Shown here piece after piece: positions 11,597 to 23,854 of a stretch of DNA of 64,000 bases. Numbering within the stretch: the stretch's first letter is position 1; every line of letters begins with the position of its first letter. Source of the stretch: Brasenia schreberi (taxonomy: Eukaryota > Streptophyta > Magnoliopsida > Nymphaeales > Cabombaceae). The notes below the pieces were generated by a model that saw only the letters and a program-made list of their open reading frames with translations, was not told where the DNA came from and ran no database searches. A program made the translations under genes and the position numbers. The DNA lies in NCBI GenBank assembly GCA_036023115.1, contig JAYKKT010000080.1, positions 7,391,501 through 7,455,500 of the forward strand, written 5' to 3'.

Positions 11597-13092
11597 AGGA
11601 GAGAGAGAATGATAGGCTTGCAACGTTTTGCGTTTTGTAAACGGGCGTTTATACTTATATGCAATTAGGTCCTGGATATGATCCTCAATCCAAACTTGTT
11701 TTGTATTACATATGAAATTCTTGTTGGATCTAAATCCAAATCTGGTCATTTGATCCGATTTTATCTTGCTTGATATTTAGATACGAGTCCATCCAGGTGT
11801 GATATTTCCAACTTTTCTATTTTTAACATTTGCTAGATCAATTGCTTATTATCTCGTTTAGAAGAAAAAATTGTTTATTTGCATGTTTAGAGGAAAAATG
11901 TTTTGCCACATTAGGATGATTTCAAACTTGACTATTGATTGGATAAAAAAATGTATTTATTGGACAACAATAAGTTGCATCTTCTTGTATAATTGAGATT
12001 CATGTTGTTAGACTTTTGTTGAATACCTTTGTGATTAAGGTGTTTCATGTTGTTGGCCTTTTGTTAGAAATTAATTAATGTCTAAAGATGCACTTATTGT
12101 TATTTGAGAAATAAAAATTTGTTGTTAAATGAATTGGAAAAATGTTTGTTGATAATAAGTTTCATCTGCTTGTATGACTAAGATCCATGTTGTTGGCCTT
12201 TTGTTGAAGACCTTCGTAATTAAGGTGCTTCTTGTTGGTGGCCTTTTGTTTGAAATTAATTGATATTTGAAGATGCACTTCTTTTTATTTGAAGTTTTGT
12301 GATCTTGATAACTTTAAGGTTGCTTTTTCATGAGATTATGATATCTGTTTGTTGGTCTTTTGTTAGAGATCTTTGTGATTAAGATGCTCCATGTTGTTGG
12401 CATTTTGATTAAAGAGTAATCAATATTGAAAAAACACTTATAGTTATCTTGATTAACGCGTATTTGATAAAATTGCTTTAAGTTGTGAGATTTTTTTTTG
12501 AAAAACATGAAGTTGATCCCTTTGACTTGGTTTGATCATCTTAATGGATTGTCTTATTTTTTAAACTATAGAATCACTTTTGAGTTTAAATGATATTTAA
12601 CGGCCTTGAGAATTATATGTATGAAGGTTTTGAGCTCTGCCTTAAAAAACTTGTTTGGGTTTGAGTTTGTCCTTAAAACTCGAGTTTGAGCTCTTGTTTG
12701 ACTTGACGGGTTTTGATCTTAACCTTAAAAAGCTTGTTTGATTTGATGGCTTGAGCTTTGCCTTAAACAACATATTTGATATACCAAGGTCCCCTTACAA
12801 TATCACAAGTTTGTAGTGATTTATGAACCTATTTATTATAATAGACAATCCTATTTGGATGATAACAATGTTTTCTATCAAATGACTTTCTTTATATTAG
12901 AGCAAATCAACTTCATGAACTTATTTGACTCGTTTTCTGTTTGTCTTTTGGATTAGATATCATAAATTGTTTTGTTGGTTTTAGAAATTGAGTGAATTTA
13001 TGTATTGATACTTCATTGGTCTTCATAGAGGATGATAAACAAATTGATAGTTTGGTTGTGGAAAAATGTTACACATCGTAAGTTTGAAGGGG

Positions 13093-13357
13093 TGTTAAAA
13101 TGTAATAGAGTTGGGCCAATAAGCCCCATAAGTTTGTATTTGAAATCATGTCCCAACGGACCCAGGCCACCCGGATACTAGAGCCACTTGGGCTAACAAT
13201 TAGTAAAATAGTCGTTTATCTTCAACAACCGACAATTGTTCTGCTGGCTTTCACTCTTCTCTCTATAAATAATCTTCATGTACTCAATAAACAATCAAGC
13301 TTTGTATATTTGTTCATTCAATAAAGGAGATCCAGGAAACTTACCTGTTTTATTACA
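13093..13357 (+). repeat. 3' LTR
   Basis: It starts TGTTAAAATGTAATAG after the purine tract GAAGGGG and ends TTATTACA. It is 13 bp shorter than the 5' LTR because of small indels. The right target duplication ATCTA follows directly. Confidence 0.9.
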
Positions 13358-13362
13358 ATCTA

Positions 13363-14104
13363 GTGGTGTGTCAAAGTGAAATGTGTTTCAATTTCAACAG
13401 CTTGTGTTGGTACTTGGCAAAATTTCAGTCAAATATCAACGACCAACAGGGAGTGCCCCTTACTCCTTTCTATATAATATGAAGAAAAGTGTCCACATAG
13501 CTCAACAGATAGCATTTGACCATGGAAAGCCGAGCTCAAGCTCAAAGAAGAGATGAGCCTAATGAGATGACCTTGAGATGCTCAATAAAGGTGGAGTTTG
13601 AGCCTTGGACCAGAGCTCAATCGAGCATGCCTTCTAGCTAAGTATTTCTTAAAGGTATCTAGTAGAGCGTGCTTATAGTCATACATGGAAACATCATGGC
13701 TACCAATTACTAGAATAATACTAAGAAGTTAATCACACATGAAATTAAGCATAACAGCATTTGCCATGTAAAATCCTGATACTCTTTCACATATACTTAT
13801 TAGTAAAGTAACCAATTTCATAAGTGCCAAGCTTCCACCTTTTCCAGAATTAGGCTTCGAACAGTCAAAGCACCTAGAGAACTATTCAGTGACTTGCTGA
13901 AATGATACTGAAAACAATCTTGCTTATTACGTCTGAGCAGCATCATTTAAGACAAGACAGAAACTGTGGACAAAACCAGCAGATCCCCGAACTTGGCAAC
14001 TGAATCATTAAGCAGCACCAAGAAACATGGTGAAATAGAAATAACCTATATAAATGAAACCATACTTTTGTGGTATTTGTCCCATAGCTGCATGGTCTAA
14101 CTTC
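13363..14104. other. RADA intron, nothing recognised
   Basis: No conserved coding segment or transposon terminus is visible. A minus-strand stretch near 13800-13990 has open frames but does not match the missing RADA exon. Confidence 0.4.
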
Positions 14105-15380
14105 TAAGAGACAACAACAACAAATAAGCCTTTTCCCATACTAGATGGGGTCACCTACATGGATTATTTGTTTTCATTGAGCTCGATCCTACGATATGAT
14201 AATAGTTTACTGACTCAATAAAAACTAGATTATCCTTTGTTCTTTCCTTGCGACAATTTTGTGGTCTTTCTCTCACCATCTAGTTTTTGACACCACCTTA
14301 TTGATCTTCCTTTGGTCGCGTTTCCACATATCCAAACCATCTTAAATTATTTTTCCTTATTTTATCATCTATTCCTCTTACTCTTAGCTTGTTCCTAATA
14401 ACCTTATTACATATATGGTCCTTCCTTGTGGGACCATACATTCATCTCAACATCTTCATTTATGCCACAAACATCTTTTGTATATGTTAATGATTAACTG
14501 CCTAATACTCAAAACCATATAACATAATAGGTCTAATGCTACTCTAATAATATTGAGCTTTGAACTTTAATGGTATCTTCTTATTACATAAAATACTTGA
14601 TACAACTCTTCATCTTAACCAATCTGCATTAATCTTTTACATCTCCATCAATTTTTTCATCCCTTAAAAAAATATCCTAAATACTTAAAAATCTCCTCAA
14701 AAGAGATATAACGTATGTCAATCTTAATTTCTATGTCATTTGAAGTAACCAAATGATCAAACCCATATTTAATATATTATGCCTTTGTCCTAAGTCGAAA
14801 ACCTTTATTTTCTAAACTTTCTCTATAGTTCCACTTTTCTATCAACCTTTTCTTTGGACTCATCCACTAATACAATGCCATTTTCAAATAACATATATTG
14901 AGGTACTTCATCCTGAATATGCTTTGTTAACTCGCAAATATGGAGTTTAAGTCTTACAGCTAATCCATAATATAGTCAAATATTAACTTTAAAGGAATCT
15001 ATCATTCCTTAAGAAGTCCTCACACATGTTTGTGCACCATGATAATGTTGCTTATAAGATTGACGTACGTAAATGAGATAACTTATTTTTCAAGGTTTTT
15101 CAAAGAATATCTCTTAGCACCTTATCATAAGCTTGTTTTAAATCAATAAATACAATATAAAGGTTCTTTTTTTTCTAAGATGTTCCATAAGACATCTCAA
15201 AAGATGAATAGCCTCAATAATAAATCTTCCTTATATGAATCTAAATTAGTTCTCTATTATACTCGATACTTGTCTCAACTTACATTCAATAATTCTTTTC
15301 TTCTATCATTTCATAGTATGACTCATCAACTTGATAGTTGATATCCCGATAATTCATACAATAAGAATGTCTCCCTTGTT

Positions 15381-15447
<67 letters not shown>

Positions 15448-15855
15448 CCTTCATTCTTCAAACATCTTTTATTTACTCCATATTTCATTAAATAATCTTG
15501 TAAGCCAAACGATACACGTCTCTCCTAGGATTTTTTATACTTCTATAAGAATGTTACCTGGTCCTATAGATTTACCAACCTTTATAAGTTTACGAGCCTA
15601 TTTGGCCTCATTCCTTTGAATATGCTAGTAAAACTTATGATTTATATACTCTTATGAGTTGGTTAGCTCTCCGAAGCTAATATTATTACCTATATTTTCA
15701 TTAAAAGCTTATGAAAATGATTTTTTCATCTATTATTTATATCATTGCTTGTCGCTAGAATCATCTCACAAGAAGAATTTCTAAGAATTGCATTTTGGAT
15801 TTGATACATTTAACATAAGTAAGATCCTATCTCTAGCTTTAGATATCCTAAAAAC
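14105..15855 (-). pseudogene. Old RTE-clade LINE copy, 5'-truncated (RTE-H)
   Basis: The 3' tail lies at 14108 (CAACAACAACAAATAAGCC then CATACTAGATGGGGTC). Homology to the RTE ORF runs leftwards in the element through the RT region to the linker between endonuclease and RT (matching TTAGATATCCTAAAAA at 15840). Substitutions and gaps are frequent, so no frame is maintained. A long AT microsatellite has expanded inside it at 15383-15443. Confidence 0.85.
15383..15443. repeat. (AT)n microsatellite
   Basis: An uninterrupted run of about 30 TA units sits inside RTE-H, in the segment that reads CTTATATATGGG in other copies. It therefore probably grew from the ATATAT of the element itself. Confidence 0.95.
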
Positions 15856-16023
15856 GGCTATAGTGATCAAATGGTTCAATAACAAAAGAACATGAACAAA
15901 ACATAGAGACAATAGAAATTTTCTAAAGCTCAAGTTGAAAAAGAGGCTTACCATGAGACTTTCATAACATGAATGTATATAAGAAGAAAGAAAGAAATGT
16001 ACATGAAATGATGTTTCAAGTAC

Positions 16024-16179
16024 CTGAACCTCCAGCAAAAATATCCGCGAGCCATCAATAATAACAGAGATAGCTAGACCAGCCAAAATTTCTGAACTGC
16101 AGTCATTCTCACTTAAGAATATCTGGCTTGGATTTGAAACAGTTTGTAGACCACATTGAGACATCTCAAATACTCCAAG
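16024..16179 (-). CDS. RADA: RADA exon, start of Lon-like domain
   Basis: This is the largest exon seen (52 codons). It begins LGVFEMSQCGLQTVSNPS, continues through IFLSEND and ends DGSRIFLLEVQ. GVFEM-GL-V-NPS-FLSE and LAGLAI-V-DGSR-FL-E-Q are hallmarks of the RadA linker into the Lon-like domain. The acceptor is TTTTTCAG and the donor is GTACTTG. Phase is 0 with the exon at 20902-20967, giving NDE-LGVFEM across the junction. Confidence 0.9.
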
Positions 16180-17008
16180 CTGAAAAAGTTTGCAGTTCAT
16201 TAATATGATTTTCAAGAGCAATAATCACCACAAGATAAAACTCTTATGACAACTTAATCATATCCATAACCGATCGAAAATAGTCAGGTGCCTGATATTG
16301 TGAAGCATTTACAAGTTCAGACTAGCTTATGATGAATCATCTAAACAGAAAAATGGCATGGTTCATAGTGTCATTGCCTGCTCATTATGGTGAAACGACT
16401 ATCTTCTTGTACAGAGTACTCCAAAGAGCCATATATAGAGAACCACATAGGTTTCAGTAAGCATGCAGAAGCACATGTCATGCATAAACATAAGGAGCAG
16501 GTATGAGCCAAAATCCTGAAAGGATGATTTGATAGGTATGATTTGGTGGAGCCTCCATTAAACAGAAAAATGCATATCATAAACATTGTAGAGTAGCATG
16601 TCTACAATATAGCATCCACTTCCTTGCGATCCACATTTTGTAAGAAGCATATTTCATGGACTAGGAGTTGGCGCCTTGACATAACCTAGGTTCTCAAGGC
16701 AAAGGAGCTTTAGGCATGGTGATTTATTCTGATAGGATCGTGAAAAGAAGTTCACAGTATCTGATGGAAATGAATCTAAATGTTACAATTTCATCTATAC
16801 TGAAGTTGTGAAAAGCAAATATTATCATGAAGCAAGAACAACAAGAGGAACAAAATTACGAGAAATAGCAAGAGACAACAGCAATTAATGGAAATTTACA
16901 TCTCAATACAGTTTTCATCAGATCAAGAATATAATTCAACAACCCACAACACCTTACACACTCTTGTATAAGCACAATATTTTTTTAATGTGATGCAGAA
17001 TTAAAAGA
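16180..17008 (-). other. RADA intron segment
   Basis: No element is recognised apart from the target duplication of RTE-B at 16993-17008 (ATGCAGAATTAAAAGA). Confidence 0.5.
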
Positions 17009-20000
17009 AACTCTGCCCATGTAAGAGATCACCCTTGCATTGCCGGTCCCAAGCCCGGATAAAGGAGGAGGGTTGTGTTAGGCTTCCGACAGCCAGCGTA
17101 AAACTTCGTCGGATTTCTACAACATGGATTACAAAAATTATGAGCATTGCTTTGGGGCGTCCCCGCCTAACGACGTGCTGCAGAGCCCGAATGCAGTAAG
17201 AAGTAAGCAAGGGCCACTACATTTTCGCCCGAATGTAGTGAATCAATTGCAAAGAGGGTTTCCACATCATGGACGGGTGTGGGTAAAGAAGTTAGTGCCG
17301 CTACATTGCCGCCCGAATGTAGTGAAAAATTTTCAGAGAGGGTCTCCGCATTTTGATTATGAACGGATGCGAGGGGTAAGGAAGCTAGTCCTAGATAATA
17401 AGATTCGTATTGGTTCTTGGAATATCGGAACATTATCCGGTAAGCTAATGGAGGTGGTAGATACTATGATTCGGAGAAAGATTCATATTCTATGTTTACA
17501 AGAGACAAAATGGGTTGGAGAAAAAGCAAAGGAGATAGAGGATACAAGTTTTAAATTATGGTACTCAGGTAAAGAAAAGGGTCGAAACGGAGTTGGTATT
17601 ATCATAAATAAAGATTTAAAGGACAGTGTAGTAGACATACAACGATATGGTGACCGAATCATGACGTTGAAATTAGTGTTAGGAGCAGAGGTTTTGAATA
17701 TAGTTTGTGCTTATGCACCCCAAGTAGGACTAGAAGATAGTATAAAGACAATTTTTTGGGAAGAGTTAGATAAGGTGTTTCAAAAGATTCCACAAAGGGA
17801 GATGATTTGTTTACGAGGAGACTTAAATGGACATGTCGGTAAAGAGGCATTAGGATATCAGGGGATTCATGGAAACTTTGGTTTTGGGGATATAAACGAG
17901 GAAGGTAGGGAGATTTTAAATTTTGCTATGGCATTTGATCTCTTTATAATCAATACAATCTTCAAAAAACGAGATGAACATTTAATTACTTATAAGAGCG
18001 GCTTATCACAAACACAAATTGATTACTTTATTTGTAGAAAAAAAGATAGAGCGTATTGTAAAGATTGTAAGGTAATTCCAGGAGAAAGCTTAACCACCCA
18101 ACATCGACCTTTAGTTATATTATAACAAATAAAAAAAATGGACAAAGAAGAAAAGAGTGCATCGGGCTATTCGGACTAAATGGTGGAACCTCAAAAGCGA
18201 GAAAGAAGATATATTTAAACAGAAAGTCCTTCAAGGAGATGTTTGGAATTATGTTGGTACACCCTGTGATATGTGGAACAATATGGCTATACATATTAGG
18301 AAAGTGGCGAAAGATGTGTTAGGTGCATCTAAGGGAGGTGTACCGGCACAAAAAGAATCTTGGTGGTAGATTGAAGTAGTGCAAAATAAAATCAAGGCAA
18401 AGAGGCCATGCTACAAATTACATTATGCTAAGAAAACTAGTGAAACTTTAGAGGCTTATAAGAAAGCAAAGAAGGAAGCAAAAAAGGCCGTGAGTGAAGC
18501 AAAAGCTAAAATTTGGGAGGATTTATATAAAAAAACTCAACTCAAAAGAGGGTGAAAGAGATATTTTTAGGATAGCTAGGGCTAGAGATAAGAAAACTAA
18601 AGATCTTAATTATGTTAGATGCATCAAGGACGAGGATGAAAAAATTCTAGTGGCAAATGATGATATAAGAAATAGATGGAAAAACTATTTTTATAATCTT
18701 TTTAATGAAAATAAAGATATTAGTATTAGCTTAGGAGAGTTAGCCAAATCAGAAAAGTATATAAACCACAATTTCTACCGACGTATTCAAAAGAATGAAG
18801 TCAAAGAGGCTCTTAAACATATGAAGGGTGGTAAATCGGTAGGACCAGATAATATTCATATAGAAGTTTGGAAAATACTAGGAGAAATAGGAATCACTTG
18901 GCTCACAAGACTATTTAATGAAATATGGAAAAACCAAAAGATGCCCGAGGAATGGAGAGCAAGTACACTAATACCCATATATAAGAACAAGGGAGACATT
19001 CAAAATTGTGCGAATTATAAGGTATCAAGTTAATGAGTCATACTATGAAATTATGGGAAAGAATTATCGAACGTAGGTTAAGACAAGTATCAAGTACAAT
19101 AGAGAACCAATTTGGATACATGCCAGGCAGATCTACTATTGAAGCGATTCACCTTTTGAGACGTCTTATAGAACATTTTAGAGCAAAAAAGAAAGACCTT
19201 CACATGATATTTATTGATCTAGAAAAAGTTTATGATAGGGTACCGAGGGAGGTTCTTTGGAGAACTTTGGAAAAAAGAGGTATCCCATTGACATATATTA
19301 ACCTTATAAGAGACATGTATGATGGTGCAAAAACATGTGTGAGGACTCATGAAGGAACGACAGACTTCTTTGAAGTTAATATTGGGTTACATCAAGGATC
19401 AACTTTAAGTCCATACTTATTTATAATGGTGATGGATGAGTTAACAAAACATATTCAAGATGAAGTACCTTGGTGTATTTTATTTGCAGATGACATTGTA
19501 TTAGAGGAGGAGTCTAAGGAAAAAGTTAATAGAAAATTGGAACTATGGAGAGAAACATTAGAAAGCAAAGGCCTCCAACTTAGTAGAACAAAGACATAAT
19601 ATATGGAATGTAAGTTTGAACATTTGGTTAATTCAGAGGACATGGAAATTAAAATTGGCACACATTGCATTCCCCAAAAGGAAAGTTTTAAATACCTAGG
19701 GTCAATTTTTCAGAGTGATGGAAGAATTGATGGAGATGTTACACATAGAATTAATGCTGGTTGGTTAAAATGGAGAGGAGCATCAGGTATTCTTTGTGAT
19801 AAGAAGATACCATTAAAGTTAAAAGGTAAATATTATAGAGCAGCAATTAGGCCTACCATGTTCTATGGTTCTGAGTGTTGGGCAGTTAATCATCAACATG
19901 TACAAAAGATGTCTGTGACAGAAATGAAGATGTTGAGATGGATGAGTGGTCATACAAGAAAAGACCGTATACATAATGAGGTTATTAGAAACAAATTAGG

Positions 20001-20298
20001 AGTGGCACCAATAGAGGATAAAATGAGAGAACATCGTTTAAGATGGTTTGGACATATAGAAAGAAGATCAAAAGAAGAACCTGTAAGAAGGTTAGAAAAA
20101 CTAAATTTGGAAAGTATTAAAAGAGGTAGAGGACGACCACAAAAGTGTTGGAAAGAAACAATAAAGAATGATCTAGCTTATTGGGAGTTAACTGCTAACA
20201 TGGCACACGATAGGGATCTGTGAAAACAAAGAATCCATGTAGCCGACCCCGTCTAGTATGGGAAAAGGCTTAGTTGTTGTTGTTGTTGTTGTTGTTGT
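17009..20298 (+). mobile_element. Full-length RTE-clade LINE (RTE-B), 3.29 kb
   Basis: The element is bounded by a 16-bp target duplication, ATGCAGAATTAAAAGA, at 16993-17008 and 20299-20314. It starts AACTCTGCCCATGTAAGAG and ends in a (GTT)n tail, the type of short microsatellite tail known for RTE elements. A 5' leader of about 115 bp precedes one ORF with an apurinic-type endonuclease followed by reverse transcriptase. No separate ORF1 exists. These features, the small size and the C-terminal [16 protein letters not shown] segment place it in the RTE clade. It is inserted in the 4.7-kb RADA intron, antisense to the gene. Confidence 0.95.
17124..20255 (+). pseudogene. RTE-B endonuclease/reverse transcriptase ORF, several lesions
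   Basis: The ORF begins MDYKNYEHCFG. Endonuclease motifs are at 17400-18110 (IRIGSWNIGTLSGK, CLQETKWVG, GVGIIINKDL). The reverse transcriptase starts near 18780 with [16 protein letters not shown], followed by [24 protein letters not shown] and the catalytic FADD box at 19484-19495. Compared with copy D, RTE-B has a frameshift near 18110-18130, a stop at 18368-18370, an extra A near 18530, a 2-bp loss at about 19020, a stop at 19597-19599 and TGA for Trp at 20221. The protein cannot be made as it stands. Confidence 0.9.
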
Positions 20299-20314
20299 AT
20301 GCAGAATTAAAAGA

Positions 20315-20901
20315 GAAAATGCATGGGATAGTTAAGAGAGCAACACCACATAAAAGAAAACATGAGACAAGGTGTTGCACTAGAAAAATAGCATTGAGCA
20401 GATTGAACATTCAATGGTTCACACTTTATCTTCTCTTGTTTATCAGAACACTCTAATAGAAGGTCCATTTTATTATCCCGCTAGAGCAATGGAGGAAAAG
20501 GTAGCATCTTAGCAAAACATAACATACAATACTAAATTATAATCTCAAAAAAGACATACAGGCTTCAGAATTCCGCAAGATACAAATATTCAAATAAAGC
20601 ATCATTCCTTAAGAGAAATGGAAAGTAAGGAGATGAAGTACAGCTTCTGAAAGTAAGGAGCCATATCATTTACAAGGTGTAGGCTGGAAAGGTACGGCAT
20701 GTAGCATGTCGGTTTTTTTTCTTCATTTGACATGTTGCCGATTTAATATTTTCCCAAGGGAAAAGTTAGCTTAAAGATGTACATTGGAATTTAAATCATA
20801 GAAAAAGCTCAATGTAGCGCTACTTCTTTCTGAATCACTCGAAATCAATTGAGAAAGTTACTGTGATGCAAAACTTTGCATGCTGAATGTGGTATACAAA
20901 C
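20315..20901 (-). other. RADA intron segment, nothing recognised
   Basis: I see no element termini or conserved coding sequence in this stretch. Confidence 0.5.
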
Positions 20902-20967
20902 CTCATCATTGGATCCAAAACGATTCTTCACAGACCGTAGCAGACGATGAGACATGTACCTCTCCCC
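20902..20967 (-). CDS. RADA: RADA exon with the KNRFG motif
   Basis: The 22 codons read GERYMSHRLLRSVKNRFG then SNDE. KNRFG is the motif that defines RadA/Sms proteins and is needed for their activity. The acceptor is TCCAG and the donor is GTTTGT. The exon is in phase 0 on both sides. Confidence 0.95.
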
Positions 20968-22581
20968 CTGGACAAATGAAGGAAGTGCTACATTTTTAAC
21001 ATATCGGAAATTACAACTGAAGAAAAGAACCAAGATAAGCTTAAACACATACAATTGTCTCACAAAAGGAGATCATAACTATGTTCATCAGTAAATAGAA
21101 ACTAAAAGCAACACACAACAATCTTGTTCTGCTTTTGAATACATATGCCAGAAGAAAAAAAAAAGCATTACAACGTCAAGCAAAGCACTAATCACCAACC
21201 TTACAGTAGGGCAACAGTTGCTAGGGAAACAACATAGATAAAATGGAGTTTCATCTGCTTTCTTCAACACACACACACAGAGCATACAAATTTTGCACAA
21301 ATATCAACAGTCGAACAGTCTTGCACCAAGATGTAAACGTTTTCTTTATTTACCTAAGAGAACATTTTTATCATAATTTGTTTCTATAAATGAAATCAAA
21401 TGAAAGAGGATGTTGGACACATCAATTGAAGGACAAGCTTCCGGGCAAGTTTATAGACAATTCTTGAAGATCTGACAATACAGTCTCTATTGTAATGCAG
21501 TAAACCCAGTATTTCTACAGTAGAAAAGAATATCACAGCATGCAGACTGTATGCAGCAGCAGCTGAGAATTGAGTGCCACTCACGCCTGATTATCAGAAC
21601 CTCAACACAGTATCACAAGAAAACATAACTCTGGCATGTGCTTAGGAAGCATAGGAAAGGCTAGAAAGCCAAGAAATAAAGAAGTATACAGATAGTGTTC
21701 AGACTGAGAACAGAAAAGCCTACTCGTCTCAATGATAGGCTGCTAAAGTTTGTAACAGAATGAGATCACAAAATTCTAGCCCCAGTACTTTTCTTTTTTC
21801 TCCAAGCCAATGGTAAAAGATCCTCAAGAAATTGTTGGGGATTTACTCCTTGGCCAAGACAAACTCCAGCATAAGCTTCTACACCTTGAGCTGAACATTT
21901 TGCTATACGAATGAGCTTCAACAGCCAATCATGTGTTTTTACAAATAAAGTGGAGCATATCATACTAGTATAGCACTACAAACCAAGTTATAAAAACCAC
22001 AGTTCTTTGACAACCTTTCATCCCAATCAATCACATGAACACCTTATTTTAGATCAAAGGGATTAAAATGATCTCCAGAGGTATTGGATTATTTAACTGA
22101 AGTTGTAACTTCTATGTATCAATACCTTTCGATATGTACTATAATCTATTCTGGACAGAAAATTGAAAAAAAATATACAGCTACAATAGGGGTATGATAC
22201 CACCATATCTTACCTTGGAGAGCAATGCACCTGCGGCAGGGATATGATATGCATCCTTATCTTATGATATGGACGCCATCTGTTATATGCATATATGCCA
22301 TATTGAAAGCCTCATTGATACGGTATGTATCTCACAATATGCTTGATACATAATAACACTGATTTGCACCAAAACAAATAACCAATCATATTCATGAAGG
22401 AGAAAAACATGTCACCACAGCATAGAAGTATCATGCAACCATGTATTGTTACACAAAAGAACAAGAGCCCAAGGAACACGGCCCTCATTAGACACCTCTA
22501 ATACAATACAATCTCTTGTAACCCAAAACTCTGTGGATGAATGCAGTCAAATAACACACTTAAGGAACATTAAATACCAAC
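20968..22581 (-). other. RADA intron, possible old hAT remnant at 22190-22362
   Basis: Most of this intron shows nothing. At 22190-22362 there is a cluster of GATATG/CATATC motifs that ends in AATAACACTG, like the right ends of the hAT elements elsewhere in the window. No matching left end or target duplication is found. Confidence 0.4.
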
Positions 22582-22662
22582 TTCCATATATAAAACAGCG
22601 TCAACAATATGCTCCAGCACACGTGGCCCTGCAATATCTCCAGTCTTTGTCACGTGACCAAT
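22582..22662 (-). CDS. RADA: RADA exon ([20 protein letters not shown])
   Basis: The 27 codons begin [20 protein letters not shown] and end LYME. GHVTK-G-IAGPR-LEH-VD is a core RadA ATPase segment (sensor loop). The acceptor is TTTTCAG. The donor is GTTGGT, a weaker GT site than usual, but it alone gives YME-GER in frame with the next exon. In phase 0 it follows VPVFL of the exon at 31074. Confidence 0.95.
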
Positions 22663-23161
22663 CTGAAAATGCATACTCAAATTTAATTTCCAAAAGTTAT
22701 GCTGCTTTTGCCTTAAATACAAAAAGGATTAGTAAGGGATGTTAAGATATTTGCTCAAAATACAAAACAGATATTTGACAAGCATGTGAAGAATAGATCC
22801 ATGCAAAACTCCCACAGCAATCCATAGAACATGCAGTGTATAAAATATGCCACTTCAAAGTTTGTTAATCTAGCAATACTGAAAGCCACAAAGATCATGA
22901 CTGCAGAGAAAAGAAGAGAGAGAGAGAGGTACTTCTAATAAGGTACTGTAGCGATATCGGATGCTCCGAAACCTCACTCTGCTACTATCCCACAGTCCAA
23001 CTAGGCACCAAGAAAAACCAAACCAAGCCCTTTACCGCACTAAGTGGGCAGATACCTATTATTTTTTAATACTTTTAACCAAAATTTGTAACTTAGAGAT
23101 AGTGGCATAGTGCTATATCACACAGACACTTCATAGAATATTGATCAATTACATAAGAGGA
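22663..23161 (-). other. RADA intron segment
   Basis: A short GA-rich run lies at 22912-22928. Nothing else is recognised. Confidence 0.5.
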
Positions 23162-23854
23162 TTACTATTCATACACACCTTTTTACTAAAGGTACACCCC
23201 CCTCCTTTTCTTTCCAAAACTACCCTCTACACCCTCATGTTCACGTTTTGCTCTCCCATTCTCTCCCTCTGCACTCCATCTTCTTGAAAAAGACATGCAT
23301 GTTGTGCACCACTCTTCAAATACTGTTGTTATTATCCTATCTTCAGCCATAAAGGGAGACATGGTTTGGTCGCGCCATCATCTGGGCAAAGACACAGTCA
23401 CTGTACCGCTCTTCAAATAGTGGCATGTTTAATTGTGAGCTACGTCTTCCCTACTCACCTGTTCAGTCGATTTTCCATGGCATTCATATTGAGATCGAGA
23501 TAGAGGTTGAGAGTGGAAGAAAAAAGAAGTCAAGAAAAAAATGTAGAAGATCAAGATAGAGTTGAGAGTGGCAGAAAAAGAAGTCGAGAAAAATGTAGAG
23601 AGATCGACAATGACACCGAGCAATAGTTCTCAAGAGGTTCAAAAAAGAAGAGTTGAAGAGGACGAAATCAAGAGTGAGATCAAGACAGATTGTCCAAAGG
23701 AGGGAGATCGAGAAAGGTCGTTGGAAGAAAGAGAGAAGCTGACAACATGGAGAGCATCATTTTGGGGAGGAGAGAGAATGTGCAACATAGGCAATTTGGG
23801 AATTTTTTGTAAAAAGGGATATATGCTTAGTAAAATGGGGTGTATGAATAGCAA
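23162..23854. mobile_element. Candidate MITE, 0.69 kb, 28-bp terminal inverted repeats
   Basis: The left end (TTACTATTCATACACACC, 23162-23189) is the inverted counterpart of the right end (23827-23854) with a few mismatches. The interior has no transposase. It holds a purine-rich imperfect duplication of about 55 bp at 23490-23605 (GTTGAGAGTGG, AAGAAGTC, AAAATGTAGA). I could not fix a target duplication, so the superfamily is open. Confidence 0.6.

Larger units (their letters stand above)
10237..13357 (+). mobile_element. Complete non-autonomous LTR retrotransposon, 3.1 kb
   Basis: The element has two LTRs (10237-10514 and 13093-13357), both TG...CA. Outside them is a perfect 5-bp target duplication ATCTA at 10232-10236 and 13358-13362. 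The primer-binding site follows the 5' LTR and a purine tract GAAGGGG precedes the 3' LTR. The internal 2.6 kb has no gag, integrase or reverse transcriptase. Its 5' half holds a GC-richer region with a probable eIF4B fragment. Its 3' half holds degenerate repeats around GTTGTTGGCCTTTTGTTG, also found at 2347-2892. It would depend on another element for its enzymes. It lies in the 8.7-kb RADA intron, antisense to the gene. Confidence 0.9.

Noticed and set aside
15384..15441. AT repeat as a promoter or matrix-attachment site
   Set aside because: It is a simple microsatellite inside a dead LINE; nothing else supports a regulatory role.
22446..22745. 99-codon plus-strand open frame
   Set aside because: It is the antisense shadow of the RADA exon at 22582-22662.
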